In this document: one piece after another, positions 12,601 to 25,545 of the stretch
How positions within the stretch are numbered: the first letter of the stretch is position 1
Layout: the number at the start of each line of letters is the position of its first letter
Assembly: GCA_022575985.1 (NCBI GenBank)
Contig: JAKSXM010000137.1
Coordinates: 15,456,001-15,520,000, forward strand
Direction: 5' to 3'
DNA from: Anagrus nilaparvatae
Taxonomy: Eukaryota; Arthropoda; Insecta; Hymenoptera; Mymaridae
Length of the DNA: 64,000 nt
Notes under the pieces: model-generated
The model's input: the letters and a program-made list of their open reading frames with translations, nothing else
Told to the model about the DNA's origin: nothing
Database searches by the model: none
Made by a program: the position numbers and the translations under genes

Positions 12601-15600
12601 CCTCTTAGTTTATATATCTCACAAATCCTAACTTAATTCCTAAATCTTAATGAAAAAGTATAAAATCGATAAATAAATTCAATAATCTTATTACACCTAA
12701 ATCTTTCGTATCAATTTTTTAATTTAAAAAAAATAAATAAATAAGTTTTTTACATGCTATTTTATTTTTAAAGATATAGTAAATGTAATTTCTACGTGAA
12801 TGAGAATAAAATTTAGAATCATGATTACTGATAAAAAGAAAGTAATATTTTAAGACTAACTGAATGCAAGCTTCAAGATAAGCTTACATGGAAACGTATT
12901 ATATATGTTTCTTTTTTTTCTAATGTCTTTTTTCCTCACTTTTTTTTTACTTTTTTACTCATACTGATAAGATACTAGTAAAATAATCTCGTCATTAGAG
13001 TCAAAAGTAAAAAAGAAGAATTTTATATAGATTACGAGTTTTTTAGATTATATGCAGGGAATCTTAGCAAAGTTGTAATTAAGCAATATAAAAATTAAAT
13101 TTAGGTTAAATTTTTACCATGATATTATTTCTGACAGTCTATTTCTACTTGTGAAGGAATGAAAATTGAGTAAAATTTTGTTTGATATGGCTTGATATAT
13201 GTGTAAAATTTAGGCTACGTTTGCATAAAATTTAAATTTTAAAATTATAAGATTGTAAGGTAAGTTTTCCTAAATTTTGCTTAAATTTTATTTTTAATTA
13301 GGTTTTAATTAATAGAAAAATTTAGTAAAATTTAATAAACATAAACAATTGCTTTTTAGGTAAAAATAAGTTCACTTGTTCATAGTGGATTTTTTTAATG
13401 TAAAGAATAAAATGTACCTGAGTATCAGCCATACAAACTTTTCAAACAAAATAAAAAGCTTTTTCAGTCTAACTATATATTTATTTGTTTTATAAATCGT
13501 TTTAGGTAGTTCTTATCTAAAATGTTTTGATTGTAAAACTAAAAAACTATATCTCTAGTACATTACCAAAAACGTGATTGAAAATTGTTATTAAAAAAAT
13601 ATTTACAAAGTATTTGAAGATTAGAATCTTTATTTATAACAATTTGTACATTTAATATAAAAACTCCATCTAAATTGTAAACTTTAATATTTAAACTATC
13701 ACTTTAGTTAAATCTTAACGTTTAAAAAGTTTCAGAAAAACTTATCAGTTATGAATATCTCATGAAAGAAAATTCAAAACTATTGTAGTTTTTGTAACTT
13801 AATTAAATCCCTTGTTCACTGTCACATAAATGTTCTCATTAAAAATTTAATAAATTTAATAAAATTTTTTGTTGCAAGTTTTTTTTTGTTTTTTTAATCT
13901 TCGTGTAAGCAAAGTTTACACTGATTTGATATTTTGTAAAAGGAAGTTGTATGGAGGATATTAGTAATAAATTTTCCAGAAATTATGCAAACAGTTTGCT
14001 AACACAAGTTTGATAAAACATAAATTAGTTTAGGAAACAAAATCATAGATAGGGAAAAATATGCAAGTTTTTGATCCCTAAATTGTTAAATTCTTTAAGA
14101 TTATTTTAATGGAAAATTTTAAAAGCTCTTTTACATCGTTAGTTTATTTCAATAGATCCCTTTGACCATGAATAACCATTTGTTTTGAATTTAAACTAAA
14201 TAGAGTTAAACTTTTGAAAGCTTTTCAAACAAAACTATTACGTATCGATAATTAATTAAGTTAATGTTTTTTAAATAAAAAGAGCAGTTTGAAAATAACC
14301 AAAACATTTCTTTCTTAAAACTTAAAAAACTTTTAATAAGACTTATTAAATAAAATAAAAAATTAATTTAAGCATAAAAATATAAAAGGAAAAGTTTATC
14401 TGCTCTAAAAAATCATATCTGCACTCAAAAACTTGTCAATTTTTTTTTCAATTTCTATCATAACCAAATAAATCAAATTTTAATATAAGACAATTTTTTT
14501 TTTGAACATCCATAATATACATAAATATAATATAAATATATATGAATGAATAATATTATATATATTCACTAGCTTTAACGAATTGTGTGCATAGAATGAA
14601 TCTGCAATTATTCTCTTTGTTTATATATATAAATATACTCGAACTGAATGAACTCAAGGAAAATTTGCATGACTATAATATAAGGTCAAAATAAAAATTA
14701 AATAATACAAAAAAAAAATGAATTCTTTATATATATGGACTAAAAAATGAAGAAAAATTTAAATATTTTTTCTAGAGAGTTGATTTATAATTATATTCTG
14801 AAATAATAGTATAATTCTAGTATAAAAATATATATATAAAGACACAAAGTATATATCTTATTAAATATGCAGTTGAAAATTATGCAAACACTAGTAGTAG
14901 TAGTACTTGGTTGAATACAATCAAGATTTTCTTAACATAACTTTATGTATACATAATCAAACCCACTAAGTTTTCACTACAGCAAACAATCTTATATAAT
15001 ACATAATTTAACAAGTATATAAAATAATAATTATATGCTTATATATATATTAATTAGTGATAAAAGAAATTTTCTTTTTTTTTTTTATCATTTATAAAAT
15101 TTTAAATAAGAAAACTAATTTTAGTAGTAAGAGAAAAGTTTTATTAGATTTTCAATTGAAAAGATAAGATTTAAAATTAATTAATGTGATAAAAAGGGCT
15201 TTTAAAATGTTTAAACTATTATACTGAAATGGACTTTATAAGGAAACTAAGTAAAACCATATTTGAATTAAACTATAAATTACTACTATTTTCAAAATTC
15301 AATATACTTTATTGGTTTACTATACTATCTTTGTCTCTTTCTTTATATCTATGCATTCAATAGAGTCTTTATACTTTATAGTAGTATTCATCCTCTTCTT
15401 CTTTATTAACAACTTTCTTCTCTTATCTATCAAAAGAAAATATATATGTATGCACTGTTGAACTTAGATGCTTATGTACTCAGTACTAATTAAGATGTAT
15501 CATTAAATTTTCAGGATAAGAAGCTTAGAAAATAAACAACATTTTTTTTTAGACTTTTAAGATGAAAAATATATTTTATGAAATTATATTTTCAGTTTTT

Positions 15601-16048
15601 TGACATTTTTATTTAAATATGGTTCGGTTAATTTTTTAATTTATGTCAAGTTATTTATCTTTTTTTTTTTACTTTTTTTACATGGACTAATTTATTTTAA
15701 GGTATAAGATTTTGTACACGAAATGATTTTAGAACACGAAGTGACATTTTTTTTCATGTTTTTAAGATTTTTAATTAAAATGTTTTTTTGAATATTCTAC
15801 ATTTTAAGAAGAATTCTCAACTACTATGTTATTATAAAGTATTATAATTAATAAAGTTTTCCCCACCTTTTCGAGAGAACGTTACTTCTGGCTTTTCCTT
15901 AGTCTTTCAAGGAAGTTTTAGGGCCACGAAAGTTTTTGGATGGATTTTGAAAGGTTAGTTCAGGGTATTGCAGGTTAGAAATATTTTTTCCAGAATTCGA
16001 ATTTAAAAAGCGTTCAGCTTCTTATAAGATTAATTTTTTCTCACGATT
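9691..16048. other. AT-rich spacer with one small unique GC-richer island
   Basis: There is no supportable gene in more than 6 kb. A (TG)n run lies near 11652-11667. At 11721-11740 a pyrimidine-rich tract ending in CTTAG resembles a 3' splice acceptor. It is followed by GC-richer non-repeat sequence (11740-11830), including a 29-codon frame starting MAAWFFHQERF at 11783. This could be an exon edge, but it has no recognisable domain and could be chance. Confidence 0.4.
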
Positions 16049-16100
16049 TAGTACACACTATACCTAAAAGAGTTTTTCGTTACCCAGAAGAGAATTAATG
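16049..16100 (+). repeat. Fragment of the CACACCAAAC-ended MITE
   Basis: The stretch ACACAC followed by ACCTAAAAGAGTTTTTCGTTAC matches, with a few differences, the left arm of the complete MITE at 33246-33431. Only one end is present and no partner arm or target duplication is seen, so this is a truncated, diverged copy. Confidence 0.6.
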
Positions 16101-16108
16101 TTTATTAA

Positions 16109-16490
16109 TGAGCCATATTTTTAAAAAAATTTTTGGACATATAATTTCTATATCTTAGAGGTCCCTCTCTACAGATAATCAAAATATATGTGTAAAATGA
16201 AAAAATATATTAGCAGTTGTTATCATATTTTAGACCATTTTGAACATTATAAGCCTTTATTTTAAACAAAAATTTGAACCAATGATTTCTAGATCTCAAT
16301 GGTCCCTGTATATATGTTGATTTTCAAAATATATGAGTAAAATTCAAAAATGTATTAGCTGTTATTTTCACGTTTCAGACTATTTTAAACCTTCTGAGCC
16401 ATATTTTTAAAAAAATTTTTGAACCAATTATTTCTATACTTCCAGAGTGCCTCTCTATACATAATCAAAATAAATGGGTAATTTTTTTTT
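16109..16490. repeat. Tandem repeat, about 142 bp, ~2.6 units
   Basis: Units begin near 16110, 16252 and 16395, each with a GAGCCATATTTTTAAAAAAA-like or diverged start. A TTTCTA(T/G)A block and a CCTCTCTA- or CCTGTATA-type block then follow. The first and third units are closest to one another. No coding potential. Confidence 0.7.
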
Positions 16491-16566
16491 TAAATAGCTA
16501 AACAATTATTCCCAGAATGCTTAGATTGAATATACCTAGCCTTCAACTGGAAGTAAACATGTTCCA

Positions 16567-16849
16567 CACTGTAAAAAGTAACTTTCTTATATTAACAAAA
16601 AAATTAGAACATTTTCGAAAAATTAGTAAATTTTCGAAAAAATTTGTAAATATTCGAAAAAAATCGTATATTTACTAAATTTAGTATATTAACAAAAAAA
16701 ATCGAGTCTTCTCGAATTTTTCGAGCATATACTAAATTTAGTAAATTTACGATTTTTATCGAATATTTACAAAATGTTTTGAAAATTCACTAATTTTTCG
16801 AAAAAATTCTATTTTTTTTGTAAATCTAAGAAAGTTACTTTTTACAGTG
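16567..16849. mobile_element. CACTG-ended MITE, 283 bp (CACTA-like)
   Basis: The ends are inverted repeats, CACTGTAAAAAGTAACTTT and its complement. The interior is a long imperfect palindrome rich in TTCGAAAA and TTTACTAAATTTAGTA. The dinucleotide CA flanks both sides (16565-16566 and 16850-16851). CACTG termini with a 2-bp duplication fit CACTA/EnSpm-type DNA transposons of animals; that assignment is inference, as no transposase is present. A second copy is at 58351-58773. Removing the element leaves AACATGTTCCATG, the terminus of the dispersed family listed at 1882. Confidence 0.75.
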
Positions 16850-19800
16850 CATGCATTAAGATTGTGTTTACACAAACCGATTATAAGTTTTTTAAAACGA
16901 AGGATAGATTAATTATTGTTCATGTTTTCAATTCAATCTGATTCAAGCCAGACCTAAAGTTATAAAAATCATCGTTCCACAGTTCTAATTTTCTTTTGGA
17001 GTAGGGAAGAACCGGACTTAATACAGGGTTTTTTTTCAAACTTTTTGTCAAATAAATTAAGCTGAGCCTTTTATGTATCAAAATGAAAATAAATCAAAAA
17101 ACCTAAAATGTATCATAAAATACGTATCAGAACCACTTACAGGTTAAGCAAAGTAAAAAAGTTATGTACTATTGGCCAACTTTGATGTCCTTTGTAGTAT
17201 TATTTTTATTTTTAATATAGACTTTTTAAAATGATTAAATAGTAGTAAACGAATGTACTTGACTTTTTTGATTAAAATATGAATAATATAAAAACTTACA
17301 ATAAAAAATAAAAAATCTAGATTTATTTGAATAAAAGTATCTTTTGATATTTAAAATGCGATTTTTATATGACATATTCTTTGTTTATTTAAAATAAAAT
17401 AAAGGATAAAGGATAGATTTTATTCATATTTCTATAAATGCATGTAAACATAATATAATGTATGTCTGACATGTTCCGACTTTATCTACTTAAAAGCATT
17501 TCATTATTATATCCATTATGCATTTACACACAGCAAATTCTTTTCGATTATATTCTAAAAAAGGAAATTGTATTTTATTTAAAATTTTGATATTTAAATA
17601 AACAAAAGCTTATAGGTAAGTATCTTATAAATAATTCTCGTATATTTTAAAAATTATTTGTAAAATATTCTTATAAGTACTATAAATTTTTTTTTTTCCG
17701 ATAAATGTAAAAATATAGTTTTTTAATGCCTTAGATGTTTTTATTTTGTTAATAATAAAAAAAAAGGCAATCAATTAACAAATTAGATTTTGGTCAGCAG
17801 TTAAATTATGAGTTTAACACACTAATTTAACTTCTGGCATATTTTACCACAATATCATGTACACACTCTATTAATTAAATTATAGGTTATTATATGTTGA
17901 AGTTTAGTCTTTGTTGTACTATAAATTCAATATAGACGTGTGTGTGTAAGTGTCTTTATTTTAGCCTTTTAACTTTTTAATCTTTAAAATGTATTATAAA
18001 TTCGTTTTACCCAGAAATTCTAGGTAAATAACTTTAAAATTTCAGAATTTTTTTTTCAAAAACTGCACTCATAATAACTTAAGTTTTAAAAAATATATAT
18101 TTCAACCTTATAAAGCACTAAAAAAAATAATTAATTTTTCAAAAAATTTTTTTGATTTAGTGCAGCAGAAAGGTAAACAAAAAAAAGCTCGACTCGTGAT
18201 TCAAAATATTTTGTTGTAAATGTACATTTTATATAAAAAATTTCTGGGAAAATAGTCTTTGCGAATTCGACTAAATTTCTGGGTAAACTGGCTTTGCGGA
18301 TTTGGCTTATTATTATTTTCGTTTAAAATTATTTTTTAAACTTATTCTGTCATTGAAATTTTAAAGCATGCTTGATTTTAAATATAGTTTTGAATTCTAT
18401 ATTCTATGAATTTTAAGCTACTAGATTTTAAAAAGCACGTATCTGTCCATTCTGGCATTAATGGGTTAACAAGAATTTTTATTTAAAAAAGTTTATATAC
18501 TTTAAAAATTTTTTTATTAAAATCGAATTAAAATAACTTTATATTTCATTAATAAATTTAATATGAAAAAGTTCAAAGAATTTTTGTAATTAAAATAATT
18601 TTTTTATTTTTCTTTTGTATTCAAGAATTTTTTTTTAATAAAATTTCTTATTAAATATAAAACTATGCTTAAAACACTAAAAAATTTCTTTAAAAAAGTT
18701 AATAAAAATTGTATAAACTATTCATGTAAAAAATTTTTTTTAATTATTATTAGTAACTTTTTTTAGCAAGTCGTTAAAAATAAGGTTAAAAATAAAAAAT
18801 TACATTAAAATAATAAAAAAAAAAAGTATAATAAAAATATATTATCAAATAAAATTTAGTTAATTTATTTTAACCTCTAATTGATTATTCAATTACTCGT
18901 TAATGGTTAAGTAAAAAAAAGGTCATAAAGATTCATTCTCATAAATGAAAATTTTATGATAATCGTAAAACAACTTTTTCTTTTGTATAAAAAGATAATA
19001 CTACTATACCAACTAAAAAAAAAAAAAAAAGTAGAAGAGTAGAAGAGCGTGTTATGTGAAGTATAAACGTGAAAAGTTAATTCGTAACCTAGTTGTTGCA
19101 TATAAAAAGGACAAGCTTGCTAGATTTTAAGTGTAAATATAACAACATTAACTTTTCTTAACAACTTACAAGTACACATGAATATTATGTATGTATAATA
19201 ATATTATTCTTTAAAAAAAAAATTTAATTTAACATTTTTTTATTTTCAATTTTTTATGTAGTTTCTTCTTTTTCTTTTATGCTTGATTATTTTTAAGTAA
19301 ATATATTTTAAATTTAATCTACATTTTTATACAATATACATTATTTAAATTTTAAATTTTATTTATATTAGCACTTATATTAACGCTGGAAAATTGTAAA
19401 ATCTACTTTGCTGACTTTAATTTTAGCATTATTTTCTTTCTTTTTTTTTTTAATGTTATAAAACGTTTCTACATGTAATTACTTTTAGAGTTAAGAGGTA
19501 AACTGTCAGCATAAAAAGTGTTGAATGAAAACGCCCCTTAAAGAAGATATAAAAAATTCTAGGTACGAAAGTCCAAGCTCTAAACCTTCTTTAAGGTCCA
19601 TTTTTTACGAAATCCAGCCTTCTATTAAGGCCTTCGTAGGTCTATCTCTTTAGGTTTTAAATAGTTAAACGCATAATATAACTTTTGCCAAAACTACTTT
19701 GAAAGTGTTTTTAGATCTAAATAGGTTACAGTTTTAGATTTAAAATTCTAAATGGTAAACAGGTTGCTTTAGGTTAAAACCGAAATTAAACTAGGCTATT

Positions 19801-20854
19801 ATAGACTTCTAGAATTGAAAATAAGCAGTTTTTATTAGTTTTTTAAGGTATTAAAAGCAAGCAGATTGTAGGCTTAATTAATTATTAAAATAATAGTAAA
19901 ACTGTATTCAAATTTTAATTAGAAATATAATATTTACATTATTATTTATTTTAAGTTACATAATTTCATTAAATGAAACCAGAAGAAAATTAATTATTTT
20001 ATTATTATATTATTTTCTACCAAAAAAAAAAAAATAATTCTCAAAAATAATATTTTACATCAATGTAGAGAGTATTAATTTTAATTAAATAATATTATAC
20101 TGAAAATTAATTAAGGTTAAAATTCGTTTTTCTCTCTTTATGACTAGAAATCGTATTGAGTTACGAAAGCTTATTTAAAACAAAAATTTTTTGTTTTGTT
20201 TCAAGCAATGTCGTGTCATGAGAGCTTAACTTTTGAGACTCAAAGTAAGCTCATGAACTTTTTCATGTAAATTTTGTTGTACTTCGTGAAAGCTCTACAT
20301 AACGTTTCTCTTCAAAATTTAATATTTGGTTATTAAGTTTTACTTCTTAAACTTATATATTACTAAAACAATTCATTTAATTTTCTATTGTAAGTTTGTA
20401 AATATTTGTTCAAGTATTTTATTACAAATCATAAATTTTCATTATTAATTTGTGATTTTAAGATCTTTTACAGACAAATGCATGAAAATTATAAAATATA
20501 ATATTTTTTTAAAATAAAAAATCTTGATTTCTTGAGCAAACAATTTGTTTCTCATAAATAGCTCTACAAAATAAAAATAATTCACTAAAAAGGAAAATAA
20601 AATCCGTTTTTACTTAAAATGCTCCAGTTGCACATAATATTTAAAAAATATCTAAGAAACGACAGAAATTCACTTCTTTTGGTCAACTGGGTTATTTTAG
20701 ATTTAAAAAAACATTGTAATAAAATTTAGTCAACAAAATCCGGATTACTTATCATCTTCATAATGCCTTATGCTTAATGAAGGATAAAAAGTGTCTACAA
20801 ATCAAAGGCCCCCATTAGATCTATGAACTATATTATTTAGCCCTTAAAATTTTC
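16850..20854. other. AT-rich spacer, no gene recognised
   Basis: Low-complexity AT-rich sequence with short homopolymers and a brief (TG)n near 17938. A somewhat more complex stretch at 19500-19640 shows no repeat partner here and no open frame that I would accept. Confidence 0.45.
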
Positions 20855-21060
20855 GGAAAAAAATTTCTGATGCTCGAAAATTGTGAGATCTTTGATTTTT
20901 AGGATTTAATTATTTGATAATTAAGCCTTTTTAAAGCCCTAAAAATCAAAAATCTCAAAAAAACAAATTTTTGAGCATCAGAAATTTTTTGCTAAAATTA
21001 TTGTTTTTCGAAAATTCTGGTGAAAATGTCAATCCAAGACTTAAAATAAGCCATTTAGAA
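20855..21060. repeat. Inverted repeat with GATTTTTAGG arms, related to 34880-35020
   Basis: Arms near 20855-20905 and 20938-20990 pair through TTTCTGATGCTC and GATTTTTAGG blocks. The following segment to 21060 (AATCCAAGACTTAAAATAAG) reads, in reverse complement, like 34890-34930 (TCTTGGATTGACGTTTTC). Both loci appear to be diverged copies of one hairpin-forming repeat. No target duplication was identified. Confidence 0.55.
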
Positions 21061-21472
21061 AAAAATTTTGTGAAATAAAATTTGGTCCGGTAAGTTGAGC
21101 TGGACCTGAACATATATATATATATAATATAATTATATATATTGGAATCCAACATAACTGAGTTCAAAATGAATCAAAGAGTCGCAGGGATCAGCCCAAA
21201 CAATTATTTTCCGAAGATGCGACTAAAAATAAGTACTCTCAGCCAATTTTAGCTTTCAAAGTCAAATTTTTGAGTTTCGGCAGTCATTTTTGTGTTTTTG
21301 GCCTACTGTGGTTAATTGACTCAAAATATTCTTATTTTTGCAGTCAAATACTTATTTTAAGGTGAAAAAACTTATAACCAACTTATAACATAACCTAAAT
21401 GCATGGAACGTGTTTACTATAGTAAAGTTCTTGATTCATTGATCATTCACTGGTAAATCTACCCTATAAGTA

Positions 21473-22981
21473 CTCTCTAAATCCTATTTTGTAAATCTAA
21501 CGCCAAAACTAGAAAATAGAAAATTTTTACAAATTACAATTTGGTAAAATCATTCATAATTTGTAAATCATAAAATTACAAATGAATTTAGTTAATTTAA
21601 AAACTATAAATTTGTAGAGTAGGTACTATTTTGTAAATTCCAGAAATTAGGGTTTAATAGGGTTGATCACAAAAATCAGTGACCGTTTAATTAAAAATTG
21701 GGGCTTAACCCTTAAATTAACAATAACTACCCTAAATGGGGTGTTTTCGAAACTTTCACTCTAGCCCTCCGAGATTTGGTCTAACAGGGTTTTGTAGGTC
21801 GCTGATCACAAAAATCGGTGTCTTTTCAATTGAAAATTAGGTCTTCACCATTAAATTAGCTATAACTACCCTAAATGGGGTGTTTTCGAAACTTTCGCTC
21901 TAGCCCTCTGAGATTTGGTCTAACAGGGTTTTGTGGGTCGCTGATCACAAAAATCGGTGTCTTTTCAATTGAAAATTAGGTCTTCACCATTAAATTAGCC
22001 ATAACTACCCTAAATGGGGTGTTTTCGCTACTTTCGCTCTAGCCCTCCGAGATTTTGTCTAATAGGGTTTTTTGGGTCGCTGATCACAAAAATCGGTGTC
22101 TTTTCAATTGAAAATTAGGTCTTCACCATTAAATTAGCTATAACTACCCTAAATGGGGTGTTTTCGAAACTTTCGCTCTAGCCCTCTGAGATTTGGTCTA
22201 ACAGGGTTTTGTGGGTCGCTGATCACAAAAATCGGTGTCTTTTCAATTAAAAATTAGGTCTTCACCATTAAATTAGCCTGGTGAAAAGAGGTATAGTCAT
22301 GGATAATTTAAGGGTCAAGCCCCAATTTTTAATTGAAAAGACACCGATTTTTGTGATCAGTGACCCAAAAAACCCTATTAGACCAAACCTCGGAGGCCTA
22401 GAGCGAAAGTAGCGAATACACCCAATTTAGGGGTAGTTTTGGCTAATGTAATATTCAAGCCCAAATTTCTCTTAGATTTTCGTGTTCAGCGATCCATAAA
22501 ACCTATAGTTTACCAAATCTGGTGGCGGCCAGAATAATACAACCAAAACCGTTTGACTGGAGTACAACTGCAGAAATAGTTAATAATAATAAATTCACTT
22601 TCAATAATTAATTTTTTTACGATTTTATTAACAAAATTTATTAACAAATTTTGTAACAAAATTAATTGTTAAAAACAAAAAGAACTCCGACATTTTCAAA
22701 GGTGCCTTAAACGCCACAATCAGCTGTTATGATTTATTTGGCAGTTATTAATTTCATGTGCGTGCGCAATAACTGCCCCTCTTATTTACAAATTATGCAT
22801 TTTGTAATTTTTGGTATTTACAAAATAGTACCTACTCTACAAATTTCTAATTTTTAAATTTACCAAATTCATTAGTAATTTTATGATTTACAAATTATAA
22901 ATGATTTTACCAATTTGTAATTTGTAAAAATTTTCTATTTTGTATTTTTTGCGTTCGATTTACAAAATAGGATTTAGAGAG
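21473..22981. mobile_element. TA-flanked inverted-repeat element (inner), 1509 bp
   Basis: The terminal inverted repeats start CTCTCTAAATCCTATTTTG and extend roughly 200 bp with small gaps (left 21473-21660, right about 22780-22981). TA flanks both ends (21471-21472 and 22982-22983), the mark of Tc1/mariner-like insertion. The interior is filled by the 139-bp repeat array rather than a transposase. It is therefore a non-autonomous element that either captured or was built around the array. Confidence 0.75.
21664..22500. repeat. 139-bp tandem array, five forward then two inverted units
   Basis: Forward units are anchored by CTAAATGGGGTG at 21732, 21871, 22010 and 22149, exactly 139 bp apart, with a further partial unit at the left. 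Each unit carries GGGTCGCTGATCACAAAAAT. After a short junction near 22276-22310 the same unit appears inverted (GACCC ends near 22366, diverged copy to 22495). Forward units 2-5 are nearly identical, indicating recent amplification or homogenisation. The same unit with ~140-bp spacing occurs at 54347-55136. Confidence 0.85.
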
Positions 22982-23548
22982 TATTGCACCAAGAAGTATC
23001 AATTGCTTTTTTACAAACGTAGTTTGGTTTTAACCAAATTAACCGGTTAATTACAGCGTTTAATTAATTATTAAAAAATTTTCGTAGTATTTTGACTTTT
23101 AACTTTAAAATTTTGCCATTTTTGAAAATTTTTCCGAGGAACCGAATTTTTGGTCAGATATTCATTCAGTCACGTGACTTGGCGGAAAGTTCAAAAACGT
23201 GAAAATATGGAAATTTAAAAAATAATTTCTCACACATGCGCAGTCAAAATCAAATTTGGAGCCTTAGAATTGAATCTGGCGAAAAATTTCTTATAAGCCC
23301 TTAAAAGGAAAATATTTTTCTAAGCATTTGACAGTAAATATAAGAGTATTTTGAATCAGTTAACTTCAGTAGACTAAAAACACAAAAATGGCTGCCAAAA
23401 ATCAAGGATTCAACCAAGAAAGCTAAAATATTTACTGATAGTACTTATTTTTAGTTGTAGTTTTGGAGAAAAAAAAATAGTTTTGACCGAATATTGCGAA
23501 CCTTCAGTTCAACTTAGGCCCAGTTGTGGTGGAACCCTTCATATACAA

Positions 23549-25120
23549 TATAATTTTATTTGAAAATAATTTAATTGTTTTATATACTGCTAACTTGATT
23601 AAATATTAAAATATAGTTTATTAAATATTTTTATATTAATAAAAGAATAAAATTTTTTTTAAATTACTTTTTATGTTAATAAATTATATAATTTCGAATA
23701 AATAATAATTTTGTAATTATTTTATTTTACATATTTTTGATTGAATTATTGACCAATTATTATTAATTTTCAAAAAGCCAAATATTTTATTATTTTTAAA
23801 AGTAATAATTGCAAAATTTTCATTACACAAATTAATAAAATAAATAATTATTATTATTATATAACGCTGTTGGCATTATCAATTTAATTTAATTACAAAT
23901 TAATAATTGAAATTGACAGAAATATAATTAATGATAAAATAAATAAAAAAAAAAAATATCAATTATATTTTTATGTTGGTATTATACAACATTATAGTAG
24001 AAAAAAAGATAAAAAAATTAATACCGGAATTCCCTTATGTTATATTTTTATATTTTAAGCTTACTTTATTTTATTTTGATTCATCCACCTGCATCGTTGA
24101 ACTTTAAGAAGCCGCATAGATTATAATTTTCTATATATATATAACATCATTCTAGTATTAAACAGCTCACAGGTGTGCCTTCCGGATATGGTTTTAACGT
24201 TAATTAGAAACAGTACTAACAGATTCACGACACCTGCAAAAATTTTTTTGCCCTGATTTTTTTAAATTTTAATTACTAACTTTTACTATCTAATATAAAT
24301 TAATTTACTTTTAATTTAAATACGTTTTTTATTTATTTTTTAAATAATGGTTTTAATTTTTCTAAAAAAAAAAAAACAATCAATATTTTTTTTTTTTTTT
24401 TTTAATAAAAAAGACACAAATGTATGATTTAGAATAATTGAAATTTTAATTAAAATATGTCTGTTTCACAAAGAGTAAAATGTACTTTGAAATTTTCTGA
24501 TCATGTGTGTTTATATGTACTTTTCTTTTATTTTGTTCTTTACATTTTCATGACATTTATAATATCTTTTGTTTTTTAACTTTGTTTTTATGTGCCATTT
24601 TTGAAAATATTACATAAGTAGGTAAATTATTTTTAATGTATATATGGGTAAATTCTGTTGATGATTTAAAAAAAAATTTTTTTCTGCTGAATTATTGACT
24701 AATTTAAAGTACATTCATGAAATGTACAAAACGGTTTAAACTGCCTTTCCAGTATTGATTAATTCCAAAAAATCAATATCCATAATTTGCTAATAACAAA
24801 TAAACTACTACTTTTAGCTCAAAATAGATTCTGAATTGGTGTTTATAGAGCCAAAAAACTCCCGCCCTATTTTTATCGTTTAGTTAACGTCAAACCAGGT
24901 CAAACTTCAATACACGTAATTAATTTCAACCCAAATAAACTTTTAAATTTAATATCTCTTTTAAATAATACTTTTAGTTACTCTTTTTAGATTTTATTCA
25001 GGAATAAAGCTTTTTCTTGCATTTATATTATTCGAAAGTCATTTAATTTATGAGAAAATTTTAATTATTCTTCTACAATTTTATTATCTACCTGTTGACC
25101 TGGGTAAAGTTAAAATTTTT
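23549..25120. other. AT-rich spacer with a unique island carrying paired CAGGTGT motifs
   Basis: Mostly low-complexity AT sequence. The island at 24090-24245 is richer in GC and holds ACAGGTGTG (24169-24177) and GACACCTGC (24229-24237), the same octamer-like motif in opposite orientations 55 bp apart. No coding frame was accepted. Confidence 0.45.
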
Positions 25121-25318
25121 AACATGGGACATGTTCATAGGGAGGAATACTTGAAAAAGGCCTCGAATTCAGGGGGAAGAGAAACTGACATTTTTAAGGG
25201 GTTCAAACGGACTTAGAATAATTTCGATTTTAGTTATTATAATTTCGGTTCTAGGACTTATAATAATTAGGGAGAATAAGTTAAAAGTGGATAAGTATAA
25301 GTCAACATGCCCCATGCT
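25121..25318 (+). mobile_element. Dispersed MITE-like repeat (CATGAAACATGTT family), copy 2
   Basis: Starts AACATGGGACATGTTCATAG and ends CCCATGCTCG. Inside are GGACTTAGAATAATTTCGAT and ATAATTAGGGAG motifs shared with the copies at 29481, 58231 and 58957. One of the more complete copies. No transposase. Confidence 0.7.
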
Positions 25319-25384
25319 CGTTGTTTGTTTTAATACACAAACCAGTTACGAGTCTTTTAGTAAACAGAGATTAGGAAAAATTGG

Positions 25385-25545
25385 TAAACATAACCAAAAA
25401 ATTAGTAAATTTAGCTAAAAAAATTTAGGTTTTAGTATTATCAACACAATTTTATTAGTAAAAAAATTTACAGTGCCTTTTAACAAACTTAATATAGTAA
25501 TATTGTTATTTTGGTTATATTTTACTAATTTTTTGTATGCATGCG
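25385..25545 (-). mobile_element. Diverged copy of the CACGCA-ended MITE
   Basis: AACCAAAAAATTAGTAAAT at the left and TTGGTTATATTTTACTAATT with GTATGCATGCG at the right match, in reverse orientation, the two arms of the MITE at 60293-60518. The ends are eroded, so boundaries are approximate. Confidence 0.55.

Larger units (their letters stand above)
21141..23548. mobile_element. Large inverted-repeat element (outer), ~2.4 kb, old
   Basis: The sequence at about 21141-21400 is mirrored at about 23290-23548. Shared landmarks are CTAAAAATAAGTACT, CATTTTTGTGTTTTT, and terminal GGAATCCAACATAACTG against GGGTTCCACCACAACTG. The arms are diverged (gaps and many substitutions), so this is an old element. 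It contains the younger TA-flanked element at 21473-22981. There is no transposase frame. The outer ends are approximate and no clear target duplication is visible. Confidence 0.6.
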
